The position numbers and the translations under genes are program-made. Below are positions 15,753 to 24,240 of a stretch of 64,000 bases of DNA, one piece after another (positions within the stretch are counted from its first letter, which is position 1; each line of letters opens with the position of its first letter). Source of the stretch: an uncultured Collinsella sp. (GTDB taxonomy: Bacteria > Actinomycetota > Coriobacteriia > Coriobacteriales > Coriobacteriaceae); contig CABSKX010000001.1 in NCBI GenBank assembly GCA_902478365.1, positions 1 to 64,000 of the forward strand. The letters are read 5' to 3'. The notes beneath the pieces were generated by a model. It searched no databases and was not told the origin of the DNA. It saw only the letters and a list, made by a program, of their open reading frames with translations.

Positions 15753-15775
15753 TTGGTTCCGCCGTTCTAACAACT

Positions 15776-15814
15776 AAGGCCCGGCTCCGCGTCAGACGGA
15801 GCCGGGCCTTTTTG
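15776..15814 (+). terminator. Intrinsic terminator of glmS
   Basis: AAGGCCCGGCTCCG pairs with CGGAGCCGGGCCTT, loop CGTCAGA, followed by TTTTTG. Confidence 0.92.
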
Positions 15815-15820
15815 TGCGGA

Positions 15821-15861
15821 AAAACCACCACAAAGGTGCCTGTCCCCTTTGTGGTGGTTTT
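15821..15861. repeat. CCACCAC-type TGTCCC palindrome
   Basis: AAAACCACCACAAAGG (15821-15836) and CCTTTGTGGTGGTTTT (15846-15861) are perfect arms around TGCCTGTCC. Same type as 13489, 13713 and 51736. It ends 6 nt from the stop of the GntR gene and can act as its terminator. Confidence 0.85.
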
Positions 15862-15867
15862 GGCAGG

Positions 15868-16569
15868 TTAGCGGAGCTTGCTGGTCTCGAAGTACTTGGG
15901 ATATTGGTCCAGGACCTCGGTCTGGTTGCGGAACATCATATGCAGGTGCTTGCTGACCAAAAAGCTCGCCTCGATGGGGTCGCGGCCGGCGATGGCGCGG
16001 CGGATTTGCTTGTGCTCGTTAACAATCTCCTGATTGTCGAGCGTCTGCGTGGCGGCGCGCAGCCAGCGGAAGCGCTCCAGGTCGGCATTGGTCTCTTCGA
16101 GCCACGACCATACGGTGCTGCGGCACGCGATGCTAAAGATCATGCGGTGCATGAGGTTGTCGCTTAAAAAGAAGCCGATGCGATCCTCCTCGGCCATGGT
16201 CTTTTCCTGCAGCGCGATGGCTCGGTCGAGCTGCTCGATGCCTGCCGAGGTGGCACGGGCACAGCACTCCACAATTACCTGCTTTTCCAGGTGCTCGCGA
16301 ATGTAGCAGGCGCTCTCGGCAAGAGTGAGGTTGATGGGCGAGACATAGGTGCCGCTTTGGGGCACGGTACGCACCAGGTCCTCTTGCGCCAGACGCACCA
16401 GTGCCTCGCGCACAGGGGTGCGCCCCATATCCAAGTCGTCGCAAAGCTGCTTGACGCCCAGCTTTTCGCCCGGCTTGTAGTCCAGATAGACGATTTTGCG
16501 TCGAATGGTGTGGTAGGACTGATCCTGTAGGCTCATTTCCTGCTCGCCGACGTGCATCGATTCTTCCAT
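15868..16569 (-). CDS. GntR-family transcriptional regulator (FadR-like)
   Basis: A 233-residue regulator: winged HTH of GntR type at residues ~15-80 (YHTIRRKIVYLDYKPG, LDMGRTPVREALVRL, VPQSGTYV) and an all-helical FCD-type ligand domain after it (metal-binding His pattern in DNLMHRMIF and ASFLVSKHLHMM). Such proteins sense carboxylates. The gene is divergent from the YeiH-type exporter at 16763, its most likely target. GAGG stands before the ATG. Confidence 0.87.
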   Translation of the reverse strand: MEESMHVGEQEMSLQDQSYHTIRRKIVYLDYKPGEKLGVKQLCDDLDMGRTPVREALVRLAQEDLVRTVPQSGTYVSPINLTLAESACYIREHLEKQVIVECCARATSAGIEQLDRAIALQEKTMAEEDRIGFFLSDNLMHRMIFSIACRSTVWSWLEETNADLERFRWLRAATQTLDNQEIVNEHKQIRRAIAGRDPIEASFLVSKHLHMMFRNQTEVLDQYPKYFETSKLR

Positions 16570-16762
16570 AGTGCCTCACAACCGTTCTATCACACTCATA
16601 TATCAGCTGTTAATTATGCCGCGAATCAGCTCTCCGCGGTGGGTAATTCGGCTGTCGTCCGAGAACTATTGCGGCACCTTAGTCTGTGTTTGCGCACGGC
16701 TGTGCTCAATGTTGCCGTATCATAAGCCGTCGCAAACGTGAAATAGAAAGAAGGAATCCCAT

Positions 16763-17797
16763 ATGCAACTGGCGAATATCGTACGCGAGCGCTGGAAGGG
16801 CGTCTTGTTCTGCCTGATCATCGCTATCCCCGCGACGTTGCTCGGCAAACAGGTTGAGGTGGTCGGCGGTCCGGTGTTTGCCATCCTCTTTGGCATGGTC
16901 CTGGCGCTCGTCTTTCCCAAGAATCGTCGCGAACAGCTCGCCGCCGGTGTCACCTATACGTCTAAAAAAGTCTTGCAGTACGCGGTAATCTTGCTTGGCT
17001 TTGGCATGAACCTCTCGCAGATTCTGTCCAAAGGCGCTCAGTCGCTGCCGATTATCGTGGCGACGATCTCGACCTCGCTTGTCATCGCCTTCGTGCTCTG
17101 CCGCGTTATGAACGTGCCGGGCAAGATCGCGACGCTTGTGGGTGTGGGTTCGTCGATTTGTGGCGGTTCGGCCATCGCCGCGACAGCACCCGTCATCGAT
17201 GCCGACGATCGCGAGATTGCCCAGGCTATTTCGGTCATCCTCCTGTTTAACGTTATCGCGGCGCTTGTGTTTCCGACACTCGGCGGCATGCTCGGGCTGA
17301 CCAACGAGGGCTTTGGCCTGTTTGCCGGCACCGCCATCAACGACACCTCGTCCGTGACGGCTGCGGCGAGCGCCTGGGACAGTATGCATCCCGGCGCCAA
17401 TGTGCTCGAGAGCGCCACGGTGGTCAAGCTCACCAGGACGCTGGCTATCATTCCCATCACGTTGGTCCTCGCATGCTGGCGGATGCATCTGGCGCGCAAG
17501 GCCGGCGGCGACGCCAAAAGCACGTTCTCGCTTAAACGCGCGTTTCCCATGTTCGTGCTGTTCTTTGTGCTGGCGAGCGTGATCACCACGGTGCTTCAGC
17601 TTCCCGCGTCTTTTACGGCGCCCATCAAGGAGCTGTCGAAGTTCTTTATTGTGATGGCCATGGCGGCTATTGGCTTTAATACCGATATCGTCGAGCTGGT
17701 CAAAAAGGGCGGCAAGCCCATCGCATTGGGCTTTTGCTGCTGGATTGGCATTGCGTGCATGAGTTTGGGAATGCAGCACGTGCTGGGAATCTGGTAG
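16763..17797 (+). CDS. YeiH/UPF0324-family membrane protein, putative sulfate exporter
   Basis: A 344-residue polytopic membrane protein with about ten hydrophobic helices. Family features are VLQYAVILLGFGMNLSQIL, VGVGSSICGGSAIAATAP near residues 126-143, and FAGTAINDTSSVTAA, the pattern of the YeiH/YadS family; a sulfate or sulfonate export role is only proposed for this family. AAGGAA precedes the ATG. It is divergent from a GntR regulator (intergenic 193 nt), which probably controls it. Confidence 0.82.
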   Translation: MQLANIVRERWKGVLFCLIIAIPATLLGKQVEVVGGPVFAILFGMVLALVFPKNRREQLAAGVTYTSKKVLQYAVILLGFGMNLSQILSKGAQSLPIIVATISTSLVIAFVLCRVMNVPGKIATLVGVGSSICGGSAIAATAPVIDADDREIAQAISVILLFNVIAALVFPTLGGMLGLTNEGFGLFAGTAINDTSSVTAAASAWDSMHPGANVLESATVVKLTRTLAIIPITLVLACWRMHLARKAGGDAKSTFSLKRAFPMFVLFFVLASVITTVLQLPASFTAPIKELSKFFIVMAMAAIGFNTDIVELVKKGGKPIALGFCCWIGIACMSLGMQHVLGIW

Positions 17798-17833
17798 AGA
17801 AGTAGCTGATTTGCGTGCTGTGTGCTGGCGAGC

Positions 17834-17928
17834 GCATCCTCGCGGTGGAGCGATAGGAGCTCTTGCGGGTATGGCTTGTCCGCAGGTTGATAGGTCCCGA
17901 AGAGCTCTTATCGCCCCGCCAGGATGGC
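17834..17928. repeat. Long imperfect hairpin
   Basis: GCATCCTCGCGG...CGATAGGAGCTCT (17834-17863) pairs imperfectly with AGAGCTCTTATCG...GCCAGGATGGC (17901-17928). The loop itself has TGCGG/CCGCA pairing. It lies in the 266-nt gap after the exporter gene and probably ends its transcript; no T-run is present. Confidence 0.55.
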
Positions 17929-18063
17929 GATGCGGGGCAACTCATATACTCGCAGGACGGCGTCTTCTGCCCTATAGTGTTTGGTGAGCAATATCGTTCA
18001 ATTTTGAAACACTCGGTCGTGTGACCGTCGTCGGTTGCACGTCGCCGCGGACGGGGGCAAATC

Positions 18064-19281
18064 ATGGATAGCGATGCCAAGCTGAACATCTTGATCGAGG
18101 CCTTGGCTGCTGCCGGGGCCTCGGCGTTGGCAATCGATGGGCATGGACGCGTGGCGATTTCGACCATGGACGATGTCGCGCTCGAGCAAGATGTCGCGGC
18201 ATTTGTCGCCGAGCGCCTGAGGCGCGTGGGCAATGGCACACGCCTGGTGATGGGGCATGCGGGAGGGCGCTTGAGCCTCACGGTGCGTCCGGTCGCCAAG
18301 GAATGCGGCGCGCTTTGGGTGGTCGTGGTCCGCGAGGTGCACGGTGTGGCGGCACACGCGGGTATTGAGTGGCTTAACGCAGATGAGGTCGAGGCGCGCT
18401 ACGAGGCAAGCGCGTACGGCATTGTCGAGGGTGCCGCTGCGGTCGCTGGCCTCGTCTGCGAAAGCTATGCCCGCGGCGTGCCCCTCATGTTGGAGGGCGA
18501 GCTGGGCGCTGGCCAGGCAGAGATTGCAAAACGCCTCTATCTGGATGGGCCTTATGCTGACGAACCCTTTGTGTCCGTGGCACTTGACGAGCTCACAGAT
18601 CGCGGCTGGCGCCATCTGCTCAAAAGCTCGGAATCGCCGCTGTTCCAGGCAAGGTTGACCCTTTGTATTGACGGCTGGCATGCACTTTCGCCGCAGCGTC
18701 TGCGCGAGCTTGTCTCTACGATGACCGACACGGCGCTGGCCACACGTTGCCATGTGGTTCTGACGGCAAACGATATGCCGGGCGGTGGCGAAAGCGATCA
18801 GGCCGCTTTTGTAACCGAGCGCTTGGCGTGCGCAGTAAGTGTGGCGCCTGCGATTGCCGAGCAGGGTGGCGCATCGAAAAAGGTTGCGCAGTATTTGTCA
18901 TATCTGTCAGATGTCTTTGGAACTGCCGCTTCAAGTATGTCCGAGGAGGCTGCTTCGACGCTCAACGGCTATCGCTGGCCGCGCAACTATCTGCAGCTTC
19001 GCGAGGTCTCGGAACGACTCTATATATTAGTAGGGTCGGGTGTGGTGGAGCGCGCGGTGGCGGAGGAGGTGCTCGCCCAGGAGGACGTCATCAAAACCGC
19101 AACCTTTGGCGCTCCGACGCTCGACAGCGACCTGTATATCCTGCGTCCACTGGCCGATACCGAACGCGACATTGCGCGGCTGGTCGTAGGCTACCTTCAG
19201 GGCAACCGGACCCGCGCTGCCGAGGTGCTGGGAATAAGCCGCACGACCTTGTGGCGCTTGCTGAAGGACGACGACCGCTGA
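18064..19281 (+). CDS. Degenerate sigma-54-activator-like regulator with Fis-type HTH
   Basis: A 405-residue protein arranged like an NtrC/PrpR-type activator: an N-terminal sensor-like region (1-~125), an AAA-like middle (~130-340), and a C-terminal Fis HTH (GNRTRAAEVLGISRTTLWRLL). The ATPase part is degenerate: the Walker A region reads LEGELGAGQAEIAK, lacking the GKE of GxxGxGKE, the GAFTGA loop that touches sigma-54 is absent, and no arginine finger pattern is recognisable. It still keeps YRWPRNYLQLREVSERL, equivalent to the WPGNVRELxN motif. It probably regulates a sigma-70 promoter. Neighbours give no target. Confidence 0.68.
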   Translation: MDSDAKLNILIEALAAAGASALAIDGHGRVAISTMDDVALEQDVAAFVAERLRRVGNGTRLVMGHAGGRLSLTVRPVAKECGALWVVVVREVHGVAAHAGIEWLNADEVEARYEASAYGIVEGAAAVAGLVCESYARGVPLMLEGELGAGQAEIAKRLYLDGPYADEPFVSVALDELTDRGWRHLLKSSESPLFQARLTLCIDGWHALSPQRLRELVSTMTDTALATRCHVVLTANDMPGGGESDQAAFVTERLACAVSVAPAIAEQGGASKKVAQYLSYLSDVFGTAASSMSEEAASTLNGYRWPRNYLQLREVSERLYILVGSGVVERAVAEEVLAQEDVIKTATFGAPTLDSDLYILRPLADTERDIARLVVGYLQGNRTRAAEVLGISRTTLWRLLKDDDR

Positions 19282-19365
19282 GCGAGGTGCCCGTGACCGC
19301 GTGCGGCGCGTGTGCTACAGTCCAAAGCAGTAATGTTTCGATTGTGTTACGGCGTGCGGGGGCGT

Positions 19366-19950
19366 ATGGCGGAGACTTCAAAACCAAACCGGAATAGACG
19401 GAGCGCGGCTCCAGTTAACCGCCGCACGACGTCCCGGACGTGGGGCAAGCACGCGTCGGGGTTCGACGGTTCGTTCAAACGCACCAAATACGGCTATCCT
19501 TCGGCAAGCGCTCGCTTGGCTATGCAGGCCGAGTCGACGCTGTGGGGACGCAAGCGCGTGGTGGGCTCTAAGCTTAAGCACGACGGAACGCTGGGCTACA
19601 TTAGCCGCGGTGCTGCCCGCCGCAGTGGGCTCAATCCTGCTGGCTGGCATCGTTATGTGCCGATTGCAGTTGTTGTTGCGGTGATTGTGATCGCACTTGC
19701 TGCACTCGGCTACGCAGGCGGCGGGGTCGACCTGAGCGCGATGTTCAAATCTGCTGAGCTCGCGCATGCCGGCACGGAGCTTGTCGAGGGCGCTCAGACA
19801 CAGACGGGCGTGGCGCCTCAGCGCGGTATTGTTGCCGCTGCCGCAACGATCGCCGATGCGCAAAAGGGCGAGGATACGGACAGCGAGGATAGCGAAACCG
19901 GTGCAAACGGCGTGGATTCGCAGGTCACGCCCGTGACGCAAGGCCAATAA
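19366..19950 (+). CDS. Single-pass membrane protein of unknown function
   Basis: A 194-residue protein not recognised as any family. The first ~90 residues are strongly basic (many Arg, Lys, Ser), one transmembrane helix follows (YVPIAVVVAVIVIALAALGY, roughly residues 91-110), and the outer C-terminal tail is acidic and Thr/Ser-rich. This gives an inside-basic, outside-acidic topology. ATG 19366 is preferred because a G-rich stretch precedes it; ATG 19333 is an alternative. It lies between the regulator and the sortase cluster. The opposite strand is also open over this region but shows no domain. Confidence 0.6.
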   Translation: MAETSKPNRNRRSAAPVNRRTTSRTWGKHASGFDGSFKRTKYGYPSASARLAMQAESTLWGRKRVVGSKLKHDGTLGYISRGAARRSGLNPAGWHRYVPIAVVVAVIVIALAALGYAGGGVDLSAMFKSAELAHAGTELVEGAQTQTGVAPQRGIVAAAATIADAQKGEDTDSEDSETGANGVDSQVTPVTQGQ

Positions 19951-20110
19951 GTCACAGAACCATCACACTAAGTCGCTGTTTGGGGCCAATGAGTGAGCAA
20001 AAAAGCAGCAATGTTGTTTCATATGGAACTCATTAGTCACAATTTGTAAAAAAGGGCTATACTGCTAGGCCCTTAAAGGTCCACAAGCTGCAAGTTGAGG
20101 AGTACCTAAC

Positions 20111-20674
20111 ATGAAGAAGAGATTCATGGCAGCACTGAGCGTTCTCGCTCTTGCCCTGGCTCTGCCCGTGGCTGCTTTCGCCGCCCCGAGCCCTGCCAAC
20201 ACCACCGCCACCGGCGCCAACAACGTGACCGCCAGCGTTAACAACGCTAACGTCAAGGTTGCTTCCACCACCAAGAACGCCGAGGGCACCCCTGCCAACG
20301 CCAACGTGGTCGCTTCCTTTGAGATCACCGAGACCGTCGAGGGTACCGTTTCTGAGTCCAACCCGCTGACCGTCACCTTCACCCTTGGCAAGGCTTACGC
20401 CAACGCCAAGGTTACCGTCTATGTCCAGCACAACGACGGTAGCAAGGAGACCCTGAACCTCACTGCCGACAACAACGGCAATGTTACCTTTAAGGTTACC
20501 AAGCTCTCCATCTACACCATTGTGGCCGAGAAGACCGCTGCTGGCGCTGCTACCACCGACAACGGTGCTAAGTCCCCGGCTACCGGCGTGAACACCACCG
20601 CTGTTGCCGCTGTGGCTGCTGTTGCCGCTGCTGGCGCTGCCTGCGCTTTTGTTGCTCTTCGCAAGAACAACTAG
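20111..20674 (+). CDS. Cell-wall-anchored surface protein with SPATG sorting signal
   Basis: A 187-residue exported protein. Signal peptide with Lys-Lys-Arg start and cleavage after AFA (about residue 24), an Asn/Thr/Ala-rich mature N terminus, a beta-rich central domain (VVASFEITETVEGTVSE to IYTIVAEK), then SPATG, a hydrophobic helix and RKNN: a C-terminal sortase signal in which Leu-Pro is replaced by Ser-Pro. It is directly upstream of a class B sortase gene, its likely anchoring enzyme. Codon use is strongly biased toward C-ending codons (AAC, ACC), suggesting high expression. Ligand unknown. Confidence 0.8.
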   Translation: MKKRFMAALSVLALALALPVAAFAAPSPANTTATGANNVTASVNNANVKVASTTKNAEGTPANANVVASFEITETVEGTVSESNPLTVTFTLGKAYANAKVTVYVQHNDGSKETLNLTADNNGNVTFKVTKLSIYTIVAEKTAAGAATTDNGAKSPATGVNTTAVAAVAAVAAAGAACAFVALRKNN

Positions 20675-20680
20675 CACACA

Positions 20681-20733
20681 TACGGTTTCAACCGTAAGAT
20701 TTGAGGACCCGTACTTGTGCGGGTCCTTTTTTT
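20681..20733 (+). terminator. Intrinsic terminator after surface-protein gene
   Basis: AGGACCCG and CGGGTCCT form a hairpin (20705-20727) followed by seven T, preceded by the palindrome TACGGTT-TC-AACCGTA (20681-20696). It lies between the SPATG protein and sortase genes, so much of the abundant first transcript probably ends here, leaving less sortase message. Confidence 0.88.
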
Positions 20734-20760
20734 GGCCGATTTACAGGGTAAGGGAACACC

Positions 20761-21579
20761 ATGGCACAGCAGCCGCAGGGCAAGCATATGGAAGTTAAGC
20801 ATATGGGCGACTCGGACAAAAAGCGTCGCGCCACGATACTCAAGGGCGTTTTCGTAGTGTTGTTGCTGGTCGCAGTCGGCTGCGGCGGCTACGTGCTCTA
20901 TATGAATCATCTAGAGCAGCAGCGCGCCGAGGAGATGAGTGCAACAGGCAAGCCCGCCACGAAGGTCGAATCAAAGGGCAAGGAGCTGCCGGACAACCCC
21001 ATCGACTTTGCACCGCTCATTCAAGAGAATGCCGATATCTATGCGTGGCTCTACATTCCGGGTGCGGATATCAACACGCCCTTGCTGCAGAGCACGACGG
21101 ACGACCTGTTTTATCTGGACCACGACAAGGACGGCAAGTACGACCCGTATGGCACAGCATTTAGCCAGATGGCAAACGCGCGCGACTTTAGCGATCCCGT
21201 CACGGTGATCTACGGCCATGTGAACGGCGGTGTGTTCCACAACTTGCATAACTTTGAGGACGCGGACTTCTTTAACGAGAACACCGAGTTCTATATCTAC
21301 ACGCCGGGCCATATTCTGAAGTACAAGATTGTCTCGGTCTATCAATATGACGATCGCCACATTCTCAACTCGTTTAACTTTGCCGACCCTGCCGTGCGCC
21401 AGGACTACTTTAATTCGGTCTGTAATCCGGACGCATTGCTCAAAAATGTACGTGACGGCGTGACACTTGATGCAGATAGTAAGATTGTACAGTTGAGCAC
21501 CTGCATGCTCGATAGCTCGCAGGGCAACTCGCGCTATATTGTGAGCGGTGTGTTAACAAGCGACCAGGAGACAAAATAG
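20761..21579 (+). CDS. Class B sortase
   Basis: A 272-residue membrane-anchored transpeptidase that cleaves a sorting signal and links the protein to the cell wall. One transmembrane helix at ~27-47 is followed by the sortase domain with all three catalytic residues: His153 in VIYGHVNGG, Cys248 in VQLSTCML and Arg258 in NSRYIVSG. Spacing and length fit class B. AAGGGA precedes the ATG. It lies between a sorting-signal protein and an LCP ligase gene; the stop is 2 nt before the LCP start. Confidence 0.92.
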   Translation: MAQQPQGKHMEVKHMGDSDKKRRATILKGVFVVLLLVAVGCGGYVLYMNHLEQQRAEEMSATGKPATKVESKGKELPDNPIDFAPLIQENADIYAWLYIPGADINTPLLQSTTDDLFYLDHDKDGKYDPYGTAFSQMANARDFSDPVTVIYGHVNGGVFHNLHNFEDADFFNENTEFYIYTPGHILKYKIVSVYQYDDRHILNSFNFADPAVRQDYFNSVCNPDALLKNVRDGVTLDADSKIVQLSTCMLDSSQGNSRYIVSGVLTSDQETK

Positions 21580-21581
21580 TC

Positions 21582-22859
21582 ATGAACCCCCGTGGCAAGC
21601 ACTTTATCGATGCGGTGGATCCCGACGAAAATCAAGTAAACAATCCCGAGCAGCAGGTTCGGGATGCGGCGGAGCCTGTCGAGCCTCAATGGGAGACCAA
21701 AGGCACTCCGACACCTCAATCTGACGAAAAATCCCAGGGCAAGGCCGAGGCTCCGTCCGACGCATCGGCAAAGACCGATGAAGCTGCGGCGCAGCCTGTT
21801 GATGAGGTAGAGTGGCCTTCGCTTGATGAGGCGGGACCTCAGCGTCGTCGACGCTCCAAAGAGTCGATTAAGCGCATCAAGCGCCGCCGCCGTATCCGCA
21901 CGCTGCTGATCGTGCTGCTCGTGATTGGTGCGGTTGCTGCTGCCGGCTGGGGCTTTGTGAATCACAGCGTGAACCAAGGCAAAAAGAAGATTGAGGAAAA
22001 GACCGAAAAGGTCATTAAGGCCAAGGGCGACACCATTACCTATAACGGCAAGAAGTATGCGCTCAACAAGCATATGGCCACGGTGGCGTTTATCGGCTTT
22101 GATGGCCGCAATAACGATGACGGCACCCAGAAGGGCCAGTCCGATACTGTGATGGTCGTAGCGCTTAATACCGACACGGGCGAGGCCCGCGGCATTATCA
22201 TCCCGCGCGACAGCATGGTTGCCGTAGATACGTATTCCAATGGTTCGTTTGCCGGTCAGGTGACCGAGCAGCTGTGCTTGCAGTTTGCCTATGGCACCGA
22301 TGGCGACAACTCATCGGCGCTGACGGCCACCGCTGCCTCGCGTGTGCTCGATAACATTCCGGTCGACTATTACTACACGCTCAATATCGAGGGCGTGGCT
22401 CCCATTAATGACTCCATCGGCGGTGTGACGCTGGTGCCTACGCAGACCGTGCCGGGCACGTCGGTTGTCGAGGGCCAGGAGACCACGCTGTTTGGTACAA
22501 CGGCGGAAAAGTACGTGCAGTGGCGCGACACGACGAATCTGACGTCTTCGCTGGATCGCACAGCGCGCCAGGTGAGCTACGTGCAGGCGTTTGCGTCGAA
22601 GGTACTCAGCAGTGCCAAGAGCAACCCCGCCATGCTCATCAGCCTGTATCAGGCCATGGGCGACTATACGTGGACCAATTTGGGTCTCGATGAGTTCAGC
22701 TATCTAGCGACTACGATGCTCGAGCACGGCCTGACTTCGTTTGATGTCGTGACGCTGCAGGGCACCATGCAGCAGGGCGACACCTTCGCCGAGTTCTACC
22801 TGGACCAGGACAACGTAAAGCAAACGGTCGTCGATACCTTCTATCATCCAGTCGACTAG
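21582..22859 (+). CDS. LytR-CpsA-Psr family cell-wall glycopolymer ligase
   Basis: A 425-residue type II membrane protein: ~110 residues of charged cytoplasmic tail, a transmembrane helix near residues 107-127 (TLLIVLLVIGAVAAAGWGFV), and an extracellular LCP domain (VAFIGFDGRNN, SDTVMVVALN, GIIIPRDSMV, VPTQTVPG). LCP proteins transfer undecaprenyl-linked polymers to peptidoglycan. AGGAG in the end of the sortase gene serves as its ribosome site, so the two are translationally linked. No separate C-terminal LytR domain is seen. Confidence 0.88.
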   Translation: MNPRGKHFIDAVDPDENQVNNPEQQVRDAAEPVEPQWETKGTPTPQSDEKSQGKAEAPSDASAKTDEAAAQPVDEVEWPSLDEAGPQRRRRSKESIKRIKRRRRIRTLLIVLLVIGAVAAAGWGFVNHSVNQGKKKIEEKTEKVIKAKGDTITYNGKKYALNKHMATVAFIGFDGRNNDDGTQKGQSDTVMVVALNTDTGEARGIIIPRDSMVAVDTYSNGSFAGQVTEQLCLQFAYGTDGDNSSALTATAASRVLDNIPVDYYYTLNIEGVAPINDSIGGVTLVPTQTVPGTSVVEGQETTLFGTTAEKYVQWRDTTNLTSSLDRTARQVSYVQAFASKVLSSAKSNPAMLISLYQAMGDYTWTNLGLDEFSYLATTMLEHGLTSFDVVTLQGTMQQGDTFAEFYLDQDNVKQTVVDTFYHPVD

Positions 22860-22900
22860 ATGTCACCAATGGCTCACTCGATGTCAGGCACCAACAGCGA

Positions 22901-23000
22901 GCGGGCCGCATTTGCGCCAAGGTGACGTGAAATGAGAGGGCGCTGACCTTTTGGTCGCGCCCTCGAAATTGAACGTCAGATTGGCGTGAATGCGGCCCGC
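22901..23000. repeat. Nested-hairpin repeat, family 2, copy 2
   Basis: Arms 22901-22918 and 22983-23000 (GCGGGCCGCAT... / ...ATGCGGCCCGC) pair with two mismatches and enclose the same core as 10310-10375, here with GAGGGCGCTGACC-TTTT-GGTCGCGCCCTC. It separates the convergent LCP and nitroreductase genes. Confidence 0.85.
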
Positions 23001-23014
23001 GCAGCGTCAACGGG

Positions 23015-23038
23015 TCCGCCGTTCGTTAGAACGGCGGA
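23015..23038 (-). terminator. Hairpin overlapping the nitroreductase stop
   Basis: TCCGCCGTTC and GAACGGCGGA form a 10-bp stem with a GTTA loop. The stem includes the last codons and stop of the nitroreductase gene, the same arrangement as the larE terminator beside family-2 copy 1. Confidence 0.65.
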
Positions 23039-23553
23039 ACATACATTACGTTGTTGCGGCGCGGCTTTGCCTCGGGGAGTGCGTCCTCGGCGTAGCCCAG
23101 AATGCAGTTGCCCACACCGCGCAGGCTTCCGTCGGCAGGCAGACCCCACTTGGCCAGCAGTTTCAGTCCCTCGGGTGAGTCAAAGACCTCGTGCGCGCGG
23201 TGGATCCAACACGAATCGACGCCCAGCGCATAGGCTGCGTTGAGCAGGTTGCCCATGGCGAGCGAGCCGTCTTCCAGGTGCGTGGGCACGCTGCGGTCGA
23301 CGAGCACCACCACAACGGTCTTGGCGCCGTAGAAGGGATCTCCCTCGCTGCCCATAACTTGTGCGTTGAGCTGCGAGAGGCGCTCGACGGTTGCGGGGTC
23401 GGTAACGGCGACGAACGTGACCGGCTGGCGTCCCATGCCGCTCGGCGCGTACTGGCCGGCTTCGATAATGCGTGCGAGCTTCTCGGCCTCGACAGGGCGA
23501 TCGCTGTATTTGCGGCAGCTGCGGCGGTGGATGAGTGCTTCGATGGTCTCCAT
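23026..23553 (-). CDS. Nitroreductase-family FMN oxidoreductase
   Basis: A 175-residue flavoprotein of the nitroreductase fold: IHRRSCRKYSDRPV at the start, the FMN-contacting QYAPSGMGRQP, NLLNAAYALGVDSCWIHRA and ILGYAEDALPEAKPRR at the end. Probably reduces quinone- or nitro-type substrates with NAD(P)H. ATG 23553 is set by AGGAGGA just upstream; the longer open frame is not supported. It converges on the LCP gene with a structured repeat between. Confidence 0.88.
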   Translation of the reverse strand: METIEALIHRRSCRKYSDRPVEAEKLARIIEAGQYAPSGMGRQPVTFVAVTDPATVERLSQLNAQVMGSEGDPFYGAKTVVVVLVDRSVPTHLEDGSLAMGNLLNAAYALGVDSCWIHRAHEVFDSPEGLKLLAKWGLPADGSLRGVGNCILGYAEDALPEAKPRRNNVMYVPPF

Positions 23554-23844
23554 GGGTCCTCCTGACGTTGGTTTCGATGCCTCGTTCTTACCCGCCGAAC
23601 CAAAACCGTAATCGCGCAGTCGGCCCCAAACAATGCAAACTACCAAGTGGAAAAGTTGGTTTGCATAAAACTTCAGCCAGAATGTGATAAACCGGTGGGA
23701 TGGTTAAACGTTTTATCCCGTCTACCCTGCGGTTTTTTACCACTTGCCTAAATGATGCGCGCATAAGCTCTGATAAAGGTTTTACTAAAGGAGCACCAAC
23801 GTTTATCAACGCGCCATGGTGGCGCCGGGCCAGGAGGTAACATC

Positions 23845-24135
23845 ATGTTCCAGGCTGGAGATGTCGTCGAGACCGACTTCGAAGGATTTCTGAAGCTGCT
23901 GCGTTCCAAGACGCGCGCTTTCGTGTCGATTAACGATCACGAGTACTACATCACGCACACCGATGGCTATTGGCGTGTCCAGGATTGCGAGGCCCTCAAC
24001 GATAAGGGTCACTTTACTGACTGCTCCGAGCTGGTCAACACGGTCTGCGAGGTCGTCGAACTGCCGTGGATCTGCGGCAAGAGCCTGCACGACAGCTTCT
24101 CGGGCGCCACGGTCTACGAGGCCGTCGCTGCTTAA
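23845..24135 (+). CDS. Small protein of unknown function (96 aa)
   Basis: An excellent AGGAGGT ribosome site at 8 nt, a good ATG and a strong terminator show that this is a real gene. The product is acidic, soluble, without signal or membrane segment, rich in aromatic residues and with five Cys (EYYITHTDGYWRVQDCEALND, DCSELVNTVCEVVELPWICG). It looks like a small single-domain fold with a beta-strand start. I do not recognise the family. It is monocistronic. Confidence 0.75.
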   Translation: MFQAGDVVETDFEGFLKLLRSKTRAFVSINDHEYYITHTDGYWRVQDCEALNDKGHFTDCSELVNTVCEVVELPWICGKSLHDSFSGATVYEAVAA

Positions 24136-24161
24136 CAGCCAACACTCGATATTCTCTCGCA

Positions 24162-24197
24162 ACCGCCGGCGCCGCCCCCGCGCCGGCGGTCTTTTTT
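24162..24197 (+). terminator. Intrinsic terminator of the 96-aa gene
   Basis: ACCGCCGGCGC pairs with GCGCCGGCGGT, loop CGCCCCC, followed by CTTTTTTG. Confidence 0.93.
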
Positions 24198-24240
24198 GTC
24201 GATATGCTTATGTAGAGCCGACCATAGACAACGGAGCTTA

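Noticed and set aside
13356..15773. Minus-strand open frame running antisense through all of glmS into the LacI gene
   Set aside because: glmS on the plus strand is unmistakable over its whole length; the antisense frame has no domain and is open because of GC-rich codon bias. The LacI gene starts at 13355.
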